Below, one piece after another: positions 26,457-36,349 of a DNA stretch of 64,000 nucleotides. The DNA comes from Solirubrobacteraceae bacterium (lineage in GTDB: Bacteria > Actinomycetota > Thermoleophilia > Solirubrobacterales > Solirubrobacteraceae), in assembly GCA_029263125.1 (NCBI GenBank), contig JAJCYD010000014.1, positions 124,001 through 188,000 on the forward strand. The letters are read 5' to 3'. The notes under the pieces were generated by a model, which was not told the DNA's origin, did no database searches, and was given only the letters and a program-made list of their open reading frames with translations. Every line of letters starts with the position of its first letter. Within the stretch, counting starts at the first letter, position 1. The translations under genes were made by a program, and so were the position numbers.

Positions 26457-27146
26457 TCAGGCGCGCCGGCGGTCGACGCGTGCGCTTGCCAGCAGTAGGA
26501 GCGCAAACAGCATCACGCAGGACGCATACGCGCTCAGCTCCGCCGCGGTGATCTCACCGTCTGGTGCGCGGTTCAGCGCATCGGCGGTGGCCATCGGGCC
26601 GCCGAGGTCGCCGAACGGCCGCGCCACCGCGATGAGCAGGAGCAGACCAGCGAGAACCGCCGCGGCGCCGCTGGCCGCACGAACGATGCGCGGTGGCGAG
26701 CACAGCACGCCCAACGCGCCACCGACGCACGCGCTCGTGACGTGCGCGATGAACGCGGCCAGGACGTCAGTGGTCCGGGCCGGCGGCTTGAACACCGGAT
26801 CGCTGACCAGGAGCCCCAGGACGAGCGGATAGGCCACGAAGACGATCGCCAGGCCGAGCGCGACGAGCACGACGAGCGCTGCCGTGACGCGGGCGCGCCC
26901 GACCAGGCCGCCGTGCGCGGCCGTCGCGATCTCGGCCTGAGAGGCTGGCTCGGACGCCAGGACCGCGACGACGAGCCACGCCGCGAGCCCTCCTGCGAAC
27001 AGCGTCGTCAGCGCCCAGCTGCCGCCGACCTCGTTGTACGACCCGCTAAAGGTTCCCACGACCGCGAAGAGCACCGCCGCGAGCGCCACCAGAGGAGCTC
27101 GCGTCCGTGCGGCGGTGAGGATCAGGTAGCGAACGCCGTCGATCAT
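26457..27146 (-). CDS. ABC transporter permease, ABC-2-like
   Basis: 229 residues with about six hydrophobic helices (LVALAAVLFAVVGTF, LVVLVALGLAIVFVAYPLVLG, AAAVLAGLLLLIAVA, CVMLFALLLLA). No strong family motif is seen; identification rests on topology and on its 4-base overlap with the ATP-binding subunit gene upstream. The pair forms a minimal two-gene exporter of unknown cargo. Confidence 0.7.
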   Translation of the reverse strand: MIDGVRYLILTAARTRAPLVALAAVLFAVVGTFSGSYNEVGGSWALTTLFAGGLAAWLVVAVLASEPASQAEIATAAHGGLVGRARVTAALVVLVALGLAIVFVAYPLVLGLLVSDPVFKPPARTTDVLAAFIAHVTSACVGGALGVLCSPPRIVRAASGAAAVLAGLLLLIAVARPFGDLGGPMATADALNRAPDGEITAAELSAYASCVMLFALLLLASARVDRRRA

Positions 27147-27916
27147 CGGCCGACGTCCTCGATGTGCCAGCCCGCCGCCAGCAGCTGACTGAGCACAGCG
27201 TCTCCGGCCGCCTCGTCCACCTCGTGCGTCACGCGCTCGCCCGTCGAGTTCGTCGCCGTGATCCGGACGAGCGCCGCAGCCCGCACCGGGCCTGACGCGA
27301 TGCAGCCTCCGCCGGTCAACGTCAAGCGGCGCGCCGCCGCGAGCCGTGAGCCGGCGGCGTCCGAATGGTCGGTGAAGATCACCGCTGCGCCTGCGCCGAC
27401 ACGTTCTGCGACGCGGCGCGCCAGCCAGTCGCGTCCGGCCGCGTCGAGCCCGGCGAATGGCTCGTCGAGCAGCAGCAACGGACACTCGCTGTGCAGTGCC
27501 TCCACGAGCGCGATGCGCTGAAGCATCCCCTTGCTCAACGCCGAGCTGCGCATGCCGAGCACGCCGATGTCCAGACCGCTCGCAATCACCGCCGATGACC
27601 ACGCGCAGGGCGCGCCGCCGCGCATCGCGTTCAGCCACTCCGCGGGGCGCAGCGACGAGGCCAGGACGACCTTCTCGGGCACATACGCGCATGGCGCGAC
27701 ACGGCTGACGCTGCCCGCCGCGGGATGGGCGATCCCGGCGAGGACGCGCAGGAGGCTGGTCTTGCCGCAACCGTTATCACCGAACAGGTAGGCCGTCTCG
27801 CCGGCGCGCATCGTCAGACAGACGTGGCTGAGAACGTGGCGACGCCCGCGGCGCACCGCGAGACCCTCACAGCTCAACAGCTCAGTCGTTGCCGGCTCGC
27901 GTGATGAGTTCACCAT
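27143..27916 (-). CDS. ABC transporter ATP-binding protein
   Basis: 257 residues. Walker A GDNGCGKTSLLRVLAG, Walker B LLLLDEPFAGLD and the switch histidine in FTDHSD are intact. The signature motif is unusual: ALSKGMLQRIAL, with KGM in place of GGQ, as in CcmA/YbhF-like small exporters. The start was set at ATG 27916; in-frame sequence upstream is not protein-like. A C-terminal extension (residues 200-257) may contact the permease. It overlaps the permease gene by 4 bases. Confidence 0.88.
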   Translation of the reverse strand: MVNSSREPATTELLSCEGLAVRRGRRHVLSHVCLTMRAGETAYLFGDNGCGKTSLLRVLAGIAHPAAGSVSRVAPCAYVPEKVVLASSLRPAEWLNAMRGGAPCAWSSAVIASGLDIGVLGMRSSALSKGMLQRIALVEALHSECPLLLLDEPFAGLDAAGRDWLARRVAERVGAGAAVIFTDHSDAAGSRLAAARRLTLTGGGCIASGPVRAAALVRITATNSTGERVTHEVDEAAGDAVLSQLLAAGWHIEDVGR

Positions 27917-27986
27917 GATCGCTCGAAGTCGGTGTATGCCGTCTGCGACACGGGTAACCCGTCCCGCCACCCGACGAAGGAGCAGT

Positions 27987-28190
27987 ATGGCCACCCTGAC
28001 GCCAGCGCCGCACCCCCTGCAGAAGGTGCCCAACCCCGGCGAGACGCCGGGGCCCGTCGTGCCCGGTCAGCCATCGATCCCCACGCCCGAGCCCGGCCCG
28101 CCGATCGCGCCCGAGCCGCCGACCGTGCCCGGGCCTGACCCCGACCGCGACGTGCCGATCGAGCCGCCGCCCGCGCCGCAGACCGAGTAG
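27987..28190 (+). CDS. 67-residue proline-rich protein
   Basis: A strong ribosome site (AAGGAG, 27977-27982) precedes ATG 27987. The product is 25/67 proline (for example PTPEPGPPIAPEPP and IEPPPAPQ), has no membrane segment or signal peptide, and must be disordered. It contains a PPP run, so EF-P would be needed for smooth translation. Function is unknown. It lies between the divergent ABC operon and the ku gene. Confidence 0.6.
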   Translation: MATLTPAPHPLQKVPNPGETPGPVVPGQPSIPTPEPGPPIAPEPPTVPGPDPDRDVPIEPPPAPQTE

Positions 28191-28247
28191 CTCGCCGCCG
28201 GCCGCCTGCAACCCGGCATTCGCGTGCAGGGAACGGCGCCGCCTGGG

Positions 28248-28253
28248 CATACT
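28248..28253 (+). promoter_or_regulatory. -10 element (CATACT) of ku, leaderless type
   Basis: CATACT ends 7 bases before the ATG at 28261 and no ribosome site intervenes. The first base departs from the TATACT consensus. Confidence 0.45.
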
Positions 28254-28260
28254 TGTACTC

Positions 28261-29199
28261 ATGGCCAGATCGATGTGGACCGGCGCGATCTCCTTCGGAT
28301 TGGTGACCGTCCCGGTGAAGCTCTACTCCGCGGTCTCGCGCAAGACCGTGCGCTTCCACCAGCTCAACGGCAAGACGGGGGTGCGCATCCAGCAGAAGCG
28401 CGTCGACCCGACGACCGGCGACGAGGTCGCATACGAGGACATCGTCAAGGGCTATGAGCTGACCCCCGACCGCTACGTCCTGATCGAGCCCGGCGAGCTC
28501 GAGGCCCTGGATCCGAAGAAGACGAAGTCGATCGAGATCGAGGACTTCGTCGCGCTGGACGAGATCGACCCGATCTACTTCGACCATCCCTACTACCTCG
28601 CGCCCGGCCCGGGCGGCGCCAAGCCCTACCGGCTGCTGCTGGATGCGATGCGCGAGACCGGCCGCGTGGCGATCGCGACCGTCGTCATCCGCTCCAAGCA
28701 GCAGCTCGTCGCGGTACGCCCGATCGGCGAGCACGTGTTGGGGATGGCAACGATGGTGTTTCCCGACGAGGTCATCGACCCCGCCACGATCGACGAGATC
28801 CCAGAGGGCGACGACGTCGAGGTGACCAAGCGCGAGCTGGCGATCGCCCGGCAGCTCGTCGAGTCCCTGGCGGCGGACTTCGAGCCCGACAAGTACCGCG
28901 ACACCTACCGCGATGACGTCCTGGCGCTCATCGAGCGCAAGGCCGCGGGCGAGCAGATCGCCGTGCAGCCCGCCGCCGACGAGGACGAGGCGCCCGTGCC
29001 CGACCTCATGTCCGCCCTGAAGGCGAGCCTCGACGCGGTGCGCGCACGCGACGACAACGGCGGGTCGTCGGCGAAGAAGGCGCCCAGGGGCGCCGCCTCC
29101 AACGGCTCAGGCGACGACGCGCCGGCCAAGAAGTCCTCCGCCAAGAAGGCCGCGTCGAAGACGCCGGCCGCCAAGAAGTCCGCCGCCTCCAAGAACTGA
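28261..29199 (+). CDS. ku: Ku protein, non-homologous end joining
   Basis: 312 residues. The bacterial Ku core begins MARSMWTGAISFGLVTVPVKLY and contains the beta-barrel region YLAPGPGGAKPYRLL and the KRELAIARQLVE segment. It forms a homodimeric ring on DNA ends and recruits LigD. The C-terminal 60 residues are a Lys/Ala/Ser-rich tail (AKKSSAKKAASK) of the kind that binds DNA and allows threading in some actinobacteria. No ligD is in the window; the next gene is a type IB topoisomerase. Confidence 0.95.
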   Translation: MARSMWTGAISFGLVTVPVKLYSAVSRKTVRFHQLNGKTGVRIQQKRVDPTTGDEVAYEDIVKGYELTPDRYVLIEPGELEALDPKKTKSIEIEDFVALDEIDPIYFDHPYYLAPGPGGAKPYRLLLDAMRETGRVAIATVVIRSKQQLVAVRPIGEHVLGMATMVFPDEVIDPATIDEIPEGDDVEVTKRELAIARQLVESLAADFEPDKYRDTYRDDVLALIERKAAGEQIAVQPAADEDEAPVPDLMSALKASLDAVRARDDNGGSSAKKAPRGAASNGSGDDAPAKKSSAKKAASKTPAAKKSAASKN

Positions 29200-29240
29200 C
29201 CTGTTAGCCGCAGGGCCCGCGGCGGGTAGACGACGGGGCC

Positions 29241-30296
29241 ATGGCCGTCCAGCCCGCAGCGCCCGAGCCGTCCGCCGCGCCGGTGGGCGTCGTGCGTCTG
29301 CGCCGCTCGGACCCGGCGGTGCCCGGCATCCGCCGGGTGCGTCACGGACGCGGATGTCGCTACATCGACGAGGAGGGCCGGCCGATCGCCGACGCCGGCG
29401 TCCTGCAGCGGATCGCCGAGCTCGTGATCCCGCCCGCCTGGGAGGACGTCTGGATCTGCCCCTACCCCGGCGGCCACATCCAGGCGACGGGTCTGGACGA
29501 GCGCGGGCGCAAGCAGTACCTCTATCACCCGCGCTGGCGCTCGCGGCGCGACCAGGAGAAGTTCGACGACATGGTCGCCTTCGCAGCGGCGCTGCCGACG
29601 CTGCGATCGGTCGTCGACGCGGACCTCGCCCGCGGCGACCTGTCGCGCGAGCACGTCCTGGCCTGCGCGACGCGCCTGCTGGAGCGCGGGTTCTTTCGCA
29701 TCGGATCAGAGGACTACGCCGTCACCAATGCAAGCTACGGCCTGGCCACGATGCGCAAGGAGCACGTTCGTGTCGACGGCGAACGGATCGACTTCGACTA
29801 CCCGGCGAAGTCCGCAAAGCGGCGCGTGCACGGCGTCGTGGACCCCGAGGTCGCGGCGGTGGTCACCCGCCTGAAGGCCCGCCGCTCGGGTGGCCCGGAG
29901 CTATTGGCGTTCAAGCGCGACCGCCGCTGGGTGGACATCCGCTCGCCCGACATCAACGAGTACCTCAAGGAGGCGTCGGGCCTGGACGTAAGCGCCAAGG
30001 ACTTCCGCACGTGGGGAGCGACCGTCCTGGCCGCCGTCGCGCTGGCGGTCATCGATCCGACGGTCACCTCGAGGACGGCACGCAAGCGGGCGATCCTGCG
30101 TGCGGTGCGCGAGGTGGCCCACTACCTCGGCAACACCCCCGCCGTGGCGCGCGCCTCCTACATCGACCCGCGCGTCTTCGACCGCTACCGCGACGGCGAG
30201 ACGATCCGCCACGCGCTCGGCGACATCGCCGACGACGCCGACATCACGGCGATCCAGGGGCCGGCGGAGGAGGCGGTGCTGGAGCTGCTGCGCTGA
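29241..30296 (+). CDS. DNA topoisomerase IB (poxvirus type)
   Basis: 351 residues. The N-terminal domain includes GCRYIDEEGRPI and IPPAWEDVWICPYPGGHIQATG; the catalytic domain has RKQYLYHP, the KSAKRR region and the active-site tyrosine in the C-terminal segment TPAVARASYIDPRV. It relaxes supercoils through a 3'-phosphotyrosyl link. It follows ku by 41 bases and is probably in the same transcription unit. Confidence 0.92.
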   Translation: MAVQPAAPEPSAAPVGVVRLRRSDPAVPGIRRVRHGRGCRYIDEEGRPIADAGVLQRIAELVIPPAWEDVWICPYPGGHIQATGLDERGRKQYLYHPRWRSRRDQEKFDDMVAFAAALPTLRSVVDADLARGDLSREHVLACATRLLERGFFRIGSEDYAVTNASYGLATMRKEHVRVDGERIDFDYPAKSAKRRVHGVVDPEVAAVVTRLKARRSGGPELLAFKRDRRWVDIRSPDINEYLKEASGLDVSAKDFRTWGATVLAAVALAVIDPTVTSRTARKRAILRAVREVAHYLGNTPAVARASYIDPRVFDRYRDGETIRHALGDIADDADITAIQGPAEEAVLELLR

Positions 30297-30320
30297 CCTC
30301 GTGCGCTGAGGCGGGCGCGC

Positions 30321-30686
30321 TCAGCCAGCGTTGGTGGGGGCGACCGCTTCGATGCCCTCGTCGCGGGAGGAGACGATCGTGAAGATCTGATCCAGGCCCG
30401 TGATCTCGAAGGTCTTGGCGATGTTCTCGTCGACGTTGACGATCGCCATCGCGCCGTCGCGCGAGCGCAGCCGCTTGACGGCGCCGATCAGCACGCCGAG
30501 CGCGGTGGAGTCCAGGAACGTCGTATCGCTGAGGTCGACGACGACGCGGATCCGCCCAGATTCGATGCACTCCGCGAGCATCTGCTTGAGCTCGGGAGCC
30601 GTGAAGAGGTCGACCTCACCACGCACATGGAGGACGTGCGTCGTGGCATCGATGGGGTGTTCGGTGACTGCGAACTCTGGGGCCAT
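30321..30686 (-). CDS. STAS-domain anti-sigma factor antagonist
   Basis: 121 residues of the RsbV/SpoIIAA type. The phosphorylatable serine is in DTTFLDSTALGVLIGA near residue 60. In the unphosphorylated state such proteins bind the RsbW-type kinase and free the sigma factor. It is the last gene of a three-gene operon with a degenerate GHKL protein and an RsbW-like kinase. Confidence 0.93.
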   Translation of the reverse strand: MAPEFAVTEHPIDATTHVLHVRGEVDLFTAPELKQMLAECIESGRIRVVVDLSDTTFLDSTALGVLIGAVKRLRSRDGAMAIVNVDENIAKTFEITGLDQIFTIVSSRDEGIEAVAPTNAG

Positions 30687-30710
30687 ATGGAACCTCGACT
30701 TCTCGGAAGG

Positions 30711-31115
30711 TTACCGCTGCGCGCCGAAGCCGAGCCGGATACGCAGATACTCGTCTTCGCCGCCGGCCGCGGGTTGTGGCTCAAGCTCGTCGGCCACCTG
30801 CTCGAGAACGTTGCCGATCCCTGGCAGCGCCGCCGATGCGATCAGAGCCCGTGCGCCGTCGGCTCGCAGCGGGCCGACCTGCAGCTCCACGGAGCCGGGC
30901 TCAGCGACGACGCGGACGTTCACCCGCGCATCCTCCGCGAACCCACCCGCCGTCGACGCGATCGCGTCGGCCACGAGCATAGCGTCGTCGAGGCGATCGA
31001 TAGGGCAGTCGGCCCGCGCCGCGAGGATGCCGACCACGCGCCCGAGGACGGGACCGGCGAGCGGACCGTCGGCCAGGCCGACGGATGCCTCGTTGAAGCG
31101 CGGGTCGAAGCTCAC
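30711..31115 (-). CDS. degenerate GHKL-ATPase-like protein of the partner-switch operon
   Basis: 134 residues. Its layout mimics an anti-sigma kinase (DDAMLVADAIASTAGG where the N box should be, VELQVGPL, then ALPGIGNVLEQVADEL), but the N-box asparagine and the glycine-rich ATP lid are missing, so it probably does not bind ATP. It overlaps the RsbW-like gene by 4 bases (ATGA) and precedes the STAS gene by 24 bases, so the three are made together. A structural or decoy role in the switch is inference. Confidence 0.6.
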   Translation of the reverse strand: MSFDPRFNEASVGLADGPLAGPVLGRVVGILAARADCPIDRLDDAMLVADAIASTAGGFAEDARVNVRVVAEPGSVELQVGPLRADGARALIASAALPGIGNVLEQVADELEPQPAAGGEDEYLRIRLGFGAQR

Positions 31116-31564
31116 GCGAGGTCGCTCGGCTCGTTGAGGCGGAAGGTCATGCGGACCTCGGTGTGCTCGATCTCGTCGGTGCCGAGCTCCAGCGATTCGG
31201 CGAGCGTCGCGATCAACGGCAGCCCGAGACCCAAGCCCGGCGAGTCCGGGCGCGGGCCGATCCCGTTGCCGCTGTCGCGGATGACGACCGTCAGGAGGTC
31301 GTCGTCGATGCTCGCGTCGACCTCAAGCGTGCCCTGCTCGCCGTCGTCGTAGGCGTGGATGACGACGTTCGTACAGGCTTCGCTGATGGCGAGCTTGATG
31401 TCCGCAAGCGTCTGCTCGTCGATGTTCCACACGTCGGCCAGGCCGCCCAGGGCATGACGGACGACCGCGACGTTCTCGGCGAACGCGGGCAGCTTGAGTT
31501 GCAGATCGGGCGTGACGTTCACCTCTTCGAGAAGCGGACCCGACGGGCCTGTGCGGACCGTCAT
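31112..31564 (-). CDS. RsbW-type anti-sigma factor (HATPase)
   Basis: 150 residues. GHKL ATPase with N box AISEACTNVVIHAY near residue 82, G1 box DSGNGIG and G2 box GLGLGLPLI. This class sequesters a group 3 sigma factor and phosphorylates the STAS antagonist. The likely client is the SigB-type factor at 24972-25754, about 5 kb away; that pairing is inference. Confidence 0.9.
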   Translation of the reverse strand: MTVRTGPSGPLLEEVNVTPDLQLKLPAFAENVAVVRHALGGLADVWNIDEQTLADIKLAISEACTNVVIHAYDDGEQGTLEVDASIDDDLLTVVIRDSGNGIGPRPDSPGLGLGLPLIATLAESLELGTDEIEHTEVRMTFRLNEPSDLA

Positions 31565-31737
31565 GTGGCGATGGTGCCCGCCGCGGTCGACTTCTAGTCA
31601 CGTCACGTTCGGGTGTCGACGGACGTTCGGGCCCTGCTCGCGGCACGCGTGGAGCGCCCGGCGTCGTCTGGTCCTCCGCTTCGGTACGGCCCTCGGCGGG
31701 CGGCGTCTGCGGCACCGTTTGGGCGCTTATCCACTGC

Positions 31738-31743
31738 TAACCT
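31738..31743 (+). promoter_or_regulatory. candidate -10 element (TAACCT) of gltBD
   Basis: TAACCT lies 49 bases before the gltB start and would give a leader of about 43 bases carrying the GGAGG ribosome site at 31781-31785. No clear -35 or riboswitch-like fold is seen. Confidence 0.3.
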
Positions 31744-31792
31744 TTCCACTTCCGCCTCAGTGCCACGCGCGCGCCCTCTTGGAGGCACTCCT

Positions 31793-34700
31793 ATGAGCAT
31801 CCGCACCATGCCGCCACAGGCCGACGGCCTCTATGACCCTCGCTACGAGCACGATGCGTGCGGCGTGGCGCTCGTCGCCCGCCTGGACAACGTCCCGGTC
31901 CACGAGGTCGTCGAGAAGGGGCTTCAGGCCGTCGAGAACCTCGAGCACCGCGGGGCGACCGGCGCCGACGCGCGCACGGGGGATGGCGCCGGAATGCTGC
32001 TGCAGATGCCGCACGCGTTCTTCCGCGCACACATGGACTTCGAGCTGCCAGACCCCGGCCGCTACGGCGTCGCGGTCTGCTTCTTGCCGCAGGATCCCGA
32101 GCGCCGCGCGAAGCTCGAGGCGCTGCTGGAGCTCAACGCGCGGATCGAGGGCCAGGTCGTGCTCGGCTGGCGCGACATCCCGGTCGACCTCGATCACGTC
32201 GGCGAGCATGCCGATGCGACGCGGCCGGTCATGCGCCAGCTGATCGTCGAGGCCGGCCCGGGCTTTGCCTCCGACCAGGACGCCTTCGAGCGCAAGCTCT
32301 ACGTCATCCGCCGCATCTGCGAGCTGGCGGCGGGGCCCGACCTCTACATCGCCTCCTTCTCCTCGCGCACGATCGTCTACAAGGGGATGCTCGTCCCCGA
32401 CCAGGTTCGCGGCTTCTTCCCCGACCTCACCGACGAGCGCATGCGCAGCGCGCTGGCGCTCGTGCACTCGCGCTTCTCGACGAACACCTTCCCGAGCTGG
32501 CCGCTGGCGCACCCCTATCGCGTGATCGCCCACAACGGCGAGATCAACACGCTGATGGGCAACGTCAACTGGATGCGCGCGCGCGAGTCCCAGCTGCAGT
32601 CCAAGCTCTTCGGCCTGGACATGCAGAAGATCATGCCGATAATCCCGCCGGGCAACTCCGACACGGCGACCTTCGACAACGTCCTCGAGCTGCTGATGCT
32701 CGCCGGCCGCACGCTGCCCCACGCGGTGATGATGATGATCCCCGAGGCCTACCGCGACCGCGACGACATCCCCGACCACCTCAAGGGGTTCTACGCGTTT
32801 CACTCGTGCGTCATGGAGCCGTGGGACGGCCCGGCCGCCGTGGCCTTCACGGACGGCTCGGTCGTCGGCGCGACGCTCGATCGCAACGGCCTGCGCCCCG
32901 GCCGCTGGGTCGAGACGCACGACGGGCTCGTCGTGCTCGGCTCCGAGGCCGGCCTGCTGCCGATCAAGACCGAGGAGATCAAGCGCCTCGGCCGCCTGCA
33001 GCCGGGCAAGCTCTTCCTCGTCGACCTCGAGCGCCATCGCATCGTCGAGGACGAGGAGGTCAAGCGCGAGGTCGCCACGCAGCGCCCCTACGGCGACTGG
33101 TTCGAGCAGAACACCGTCCACTTCGACGACCTCGCCGAGGCGCACGTCACGATGACCGGGCTGCAGCCGACCACGCTGCGCCAGCTGGCATTCGGCTACT
33201 CCCAGGAGGATCTGCGCGTCCTGATCGCGCCGATGGCCAAGACCGGCGCCGAGCCGATCGGCTCGATGGGCAACGACAACGCGCTCGCCGTCCTGTCCGA
33301 CCGCCGGCCGCCGCTGTTCAACTACTTCAAGCAGCTCTTCGCGCAGGTCACCAACCCGCCGATCGATCCGATCCGCGAGTCGATCGTCATGTCGCTGGCG
33401 ACCGGCATCGGCGGTGAGCGCAACCTGCTCACCGAGACGCCCGAGCACGCCCACAAGCTCATCCTCGACCAGCCGATCCTGCGAAACCACGAGCTCGAGA
33501 CGCTGCGCATCGTCCACGACGAGATCTTCCGCGCGCACACGCTGGACATCACGTGGCCGATCGCCGACGGCCCCGGCGCGATGCGCGCCACGCTGGCCAA
33601 GCTCTGCGACGACGCCCACGACGCGGTCGCCGACGGCGTCAGCGTGCTGATCCTCTCCGACCGCCAGGTCGGCCGCAAGCGCGCGCCGATCCCGTCGCTG
33701 CTGGCCGTCGCCGCCGTCCACGAGCACCTCGTGCGCGAGGGAACGCGCCTGCAGACCGGCCTCGTGCTGGAGTCCGGCGAGCCGCGCGAGGTCCACCACA
33801 TGGCCACGCTGATCGGCTACGGCTGCGGCGCGATCAACCCCTACCTGCTGCTCGACACCGTCGGTGACCTCGTCGCGGGCGGCCGCATCCCGGGCGTCGA
33901 CAACGTCGACATCGCCGAGCGCAACATCGTCAAGGCGATCGGCAAGGGCCTCTTGAAGACGATCTCCAAGATGGGGATCTCGACGATCCAGTCCTACTGC
34001 GGCGCGCAGATCTTCGAGGCCGTCGGCCTGGAGAAGGCGCTCATCGACCGCCACTTCACCGGTACCGCCTCGCGCATCGGCGGCATCGGCATCGACGTGC
34101 TCGCGCGCGAGACCCTCGATCGCCACGCCTCCGCCTACCCGGCCGACCACGAGGCGCTGCTGCCCGTCGGCGGCGTCTACGCCTGGCGGCGCGAGGGCGA
34201 GTACCACCAGTGGAACCCAGAGTCGATCGCGCTGCTGCAGCACTCGGTGCGCGCCAATGGCAACGGCGCGGAGAAGTACAAGGAGTACGCGGCGCTGATC
34301 AACGACGACGCCTCGCGACGCGCGACGCTGCGCGGGCTGATGACCTTCAAGACCGACGGCATCGAGCCGATCGACATCTCCGAGGTCGAGGAGGCCAAGG
34401 AGATCGTCAAGCGCTTCGCGACCGGCGCGATGTCGCTGGGCTCGATCTCGCGCGAGTCCCACGAGACGCTCGCGATCGCGATGAACCGCCTCGGCGGCAA
34501 GTCCAACACCGGCGAGGGCGGGGAGGACCCGGTCCGCTTCACCCCCGACGCCAACGGCGACCTGCGCCGCTCGGCGATCAAGCAGGTCGCGTCGGGGCGC
34601 TTCGGCGTCACGATCCACTACCTCGTCAACTCCGACCAGCTGCAGATCAAGATGGCCCAGGGCGCGAAGCCCGGCGAGGGCGGCCAGCTTCCCGGCCACA

Positions 34701-36346
34701 AGGTCGACGCGTACATCGGCGGCGTGCGCCACACGACGCCCGGCGTCGGGCTCATCTCCCCGCCACCGCACCACGACATCTACTCGATCGAGGATCTCAA
34801 GCAGCTCATCTACGACCTGCGCTGCGCGAACCCCAAGGGCCAGGTGTCGGTCAAGCTCGTCTCGGAGGTCGGGGTCGGCACGGTCGCCGCGGGCGTTGCG
34901 AAGGCCAACGCCGACCACGTCCTGATCGCCGGCCACGACGGTGGCACCGGCGCCTCGCCGCTGAGCTCGATCCAGTCGGCCGGCGTGCCGTGGGAGATCG
35001 GCCTCGCCGAGACCCAGCAGACGCTGCTGCTCAACGACCTGCGCTCGCGCATCGTCGTGCAGACCGACGGCCAGCTGAAGACCGGCCGCGATGCCGTGAT
35101 CGCGGCGATGCTCGGCGCCGACGAGATGGGCTTCTCGACCGCGCCGCTGATCGCGGCGGGCTGCATCATGATGCGCGCCTGCCACCTCAACACCTGCCCG
35201 GTCGGCATCGCCACGCAGGACCCCGAGCTGCGCAAGCGCTTCAAGGGCACGCCCGAGCACGTCGTCAACTTCTTCTTCTTCGTCGCCGAGGAGGTCCGCG
35301 AGATCATGGCCTCGCTGGGCATCCGCAGCATGGACGAGCTGATCGGCCGCAGTGACCTGCTGGAGGCCGACGACGCAATCGAGCACTGGAAGGCGCGCGG
35401 CGTGGACCTGTCGAACATCCTCAAGCAGGTCAAGGTGCCCGAGGGCGCGCCGCGCCATCGCATCCGCCCGCCCGATCCCGTGCTCGACGATGCGCTGGAC
35501 TGGGACCTGGTGGCGGCTTCGCGAGCGGCGATCGAGGACGGCGAGGCGGTCAGCATCGAGCGCGAGATTCGCAACGTCAACCGCTGCGTCGGCGGGATCC
35601 TGTCGAGCACGATCGCCGAGCGCCACGGCGCCGACGGCCTGCCCGCCGGCTCGATCGACGTGAAGTTCCGCGGCTCGGCCGGCCAGTCCTTCGGCGGCTG
35701 GCTTGCCCAGGGCGTGACGTTCGCCCTCCACGGCGACGCCAACGACTACACCTGCAAGGGCCTGTCGGGCGGGACCGTCGCGGTCATGCCGCCCGACGAT
35801 GCGACGTACGTCGCCGAGGAGAACGTCCTGATCGGTAACACCGTCCTGTATGGCGCGACGAGCGGCAAGGCGTTCTTCCGCGGCCTGGCCGGCGAGCGCT
35901 TCGCGGTGCGCAACTCGGGCGCCAGCGCGGTCATCGAGGGCGTCGGCGACCATGGCTGTGAATACATGACGGGCGGGCGCGTCGTCGTGCTCGGCGTCAC
36001 GGGGCGCAACTTCGCCGCCGGCATGAGCGGCGGCCTGGCCTTCGTCCTGGATGAGGAGGGCGCGTTCGGCGGGCGCGTGAACCCCGAGATGGCCGACCAG
36101 CTCGAGGAGCTCGACGAGGGCGACGAGATCGAGGTTCGCGCGCTGGTCACCGAGCACGTGCAGCGGACCGGCTCGCCGGTCGGCCAGCGGGTGCTGGACG
36201 ACTGGGATTCGCTGCGATCGCGGTTCGTGAAGATCTTCCCGGTGGACTACAAGCGCGTGCTCGCCGAGCGCGCGGCGGCCGAGGCCGCGGCGTCCAACGG
36301 CGCGTCGCCCAACGGCGCCACCGCGACCGCCAAGAAGGTCGTCTGA
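31793..36346 (+). CDS. gltB: glutamate synthase large subunit
   Basis: 1517 residues. Produces glutamate from 2-oxoglutarate and glutamine-derived ammonia. An N-terminal type II amidotransferase with a short propeptide precedes the nucleophilic cysteine in [10 protein letters not shown] (near residue 23). Central and FMN-binding domains follow ([35 protein letters not shown]), with the three iron-sulfur cysteines in [15 protein letters not shown] and a C-terminal GXGXG beta-helix domain ([16 protein letters not shown]). The ATG at 31793 has a GGAGG ribosome site. gltD follows after 3 bases. Confidence 0.97.
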   Translation: MSIRTMPPQADGLYDPRYEHDACGVALVARLDNVPVHEVVEKGLQAVENLEHRGATGADARTGDGAGMLLQMPHAFFRAHMDFELPDPGRYGVAVCFLPQDPERRAKLEALLELNARIEGQVVLGWRDIPVDLDHVGEHADATRPVMRQLIVEAGPGFASDQDAFERKLYVIRRICELAAGPDLYIASFSSRTIVYKGMLVPDQVRGFFPDLTDERMRSALALVHSRFSTNTFPSWPLAHPYRVIAHNGEINTLMGNVNWMRARESQLQSKLFGLDMQKIMPIIPPGNSDTATFDNVLELLMLAGRTLPHAVMMMIPEAYRDRDDIPDHLKGFYAFHSCVMEPWDGPAAVAFTDGSVVGATLDRNGLRPGRWVETHDGLVVLGSEAGLLPIKTEEIKRLGRLQPGKLFLVDLERHRIVEDEEVKREVATQRPYGDWFEQNTVHFDDLAEAHVTMTGLQPTTLRQLAFGYSQEDLRVLIAPMAKTGAEPIGSMGNDNALAVLSDRRPPLFNYFKQLFAQVTNPPIDPIRESIVMSLATGIGGERNLLTETPEHAHKLILDQPILRNHELETLRIVHDEIFRAHTLDITWPIADGPGAMRATLAKLCDDAHDAVADGVSVLILSDRQVGRKRAPIPSLLAVAAVHEHLVREGTRLQTGLVLESGEPREVHHMATLIGYGCGAINPYLLLDTVGDLVAGGRIPGVDNVDIAERNIVKAIGKGLLKTISKMGISTIQSYCGAQIFEAVGLEKALIDRHFTGTASRIGGIGIDVLARETLDRHASAYPADHEALLPVGGVYAWRREGEYHQWNPESIALLQHSVRANGNGAEKYKEYAALINDDASRRATLRGLMTFKTDGIEPIDISEVEEAKEIVKRFATGAMSLGSISRESHETLAIAMNRLGGKSNTGEGGEDPVRFTPDANGDLRRSAIKQVASGRFGVTIHYLVNSDQLQIKMAQGAKPGEGGQLPGHKVDAYIGGVRHTTPGVGLISPPPHHDIYSIEDLKQLIYDLRCANPKGQVSVKLVSEVGVGTVAAGVAKANADHVLIAGHDGGTGASPLSSIQSAGVPWEIGLAETQQTLLLNDLRSRIVVQTDGQLKTGRDAVIAAMLGADEMGFSTAPLIAAGCIMMRACHLNTCPVGIATQDPELRKRFKGTPEHVVNFFFFVAEEVREIMASLGIRSMDELIGRSDLLEADDAIEHWKARGVDLSNILKQVKVPEGAPRHRIRPPDPVLDDALDWDLVAASRAAIEDGEAVSIEREIRNVNRCVGGILSSTIAERHGADGLPAGSIDVKFRGSAGQSFGGWLAQGVTFALHGDANDYTCKGLSGGTVAVMPPDDATYVAEENVLIGNTVLYGATSGKAFFRGLAGERFAVRNSGASAVIEGVGDHGCEYMTGGRVVVLGVTGRNFAAGMSGGLAFVLDEEGAFGGRVNPEMADQLEELDEGDEIEVRALVTEHVQRTGSPVGQRVLDDWDSLRSRFVKIFPVDYKRVLAERAAAEAAASNGASPNGATATAKKVV

Positions 36347-36349
36347 GTC

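Noticed and set aside
27147-27770. In-frame extension of the ABC permease gene into the ATPase gene.
   Set aside because: The extension is Arg-rich shadow sequence; the permease starts at the ATG overlapping the ATPase stop.
27950-27960. GGGTAA upstream of the proline-rich gene, resembling a SigB/SigF -10 (GGGTA).
   Set aside because: No GTTT-type -35 at proper spacing, so a stress-sigma promoter is not supported.
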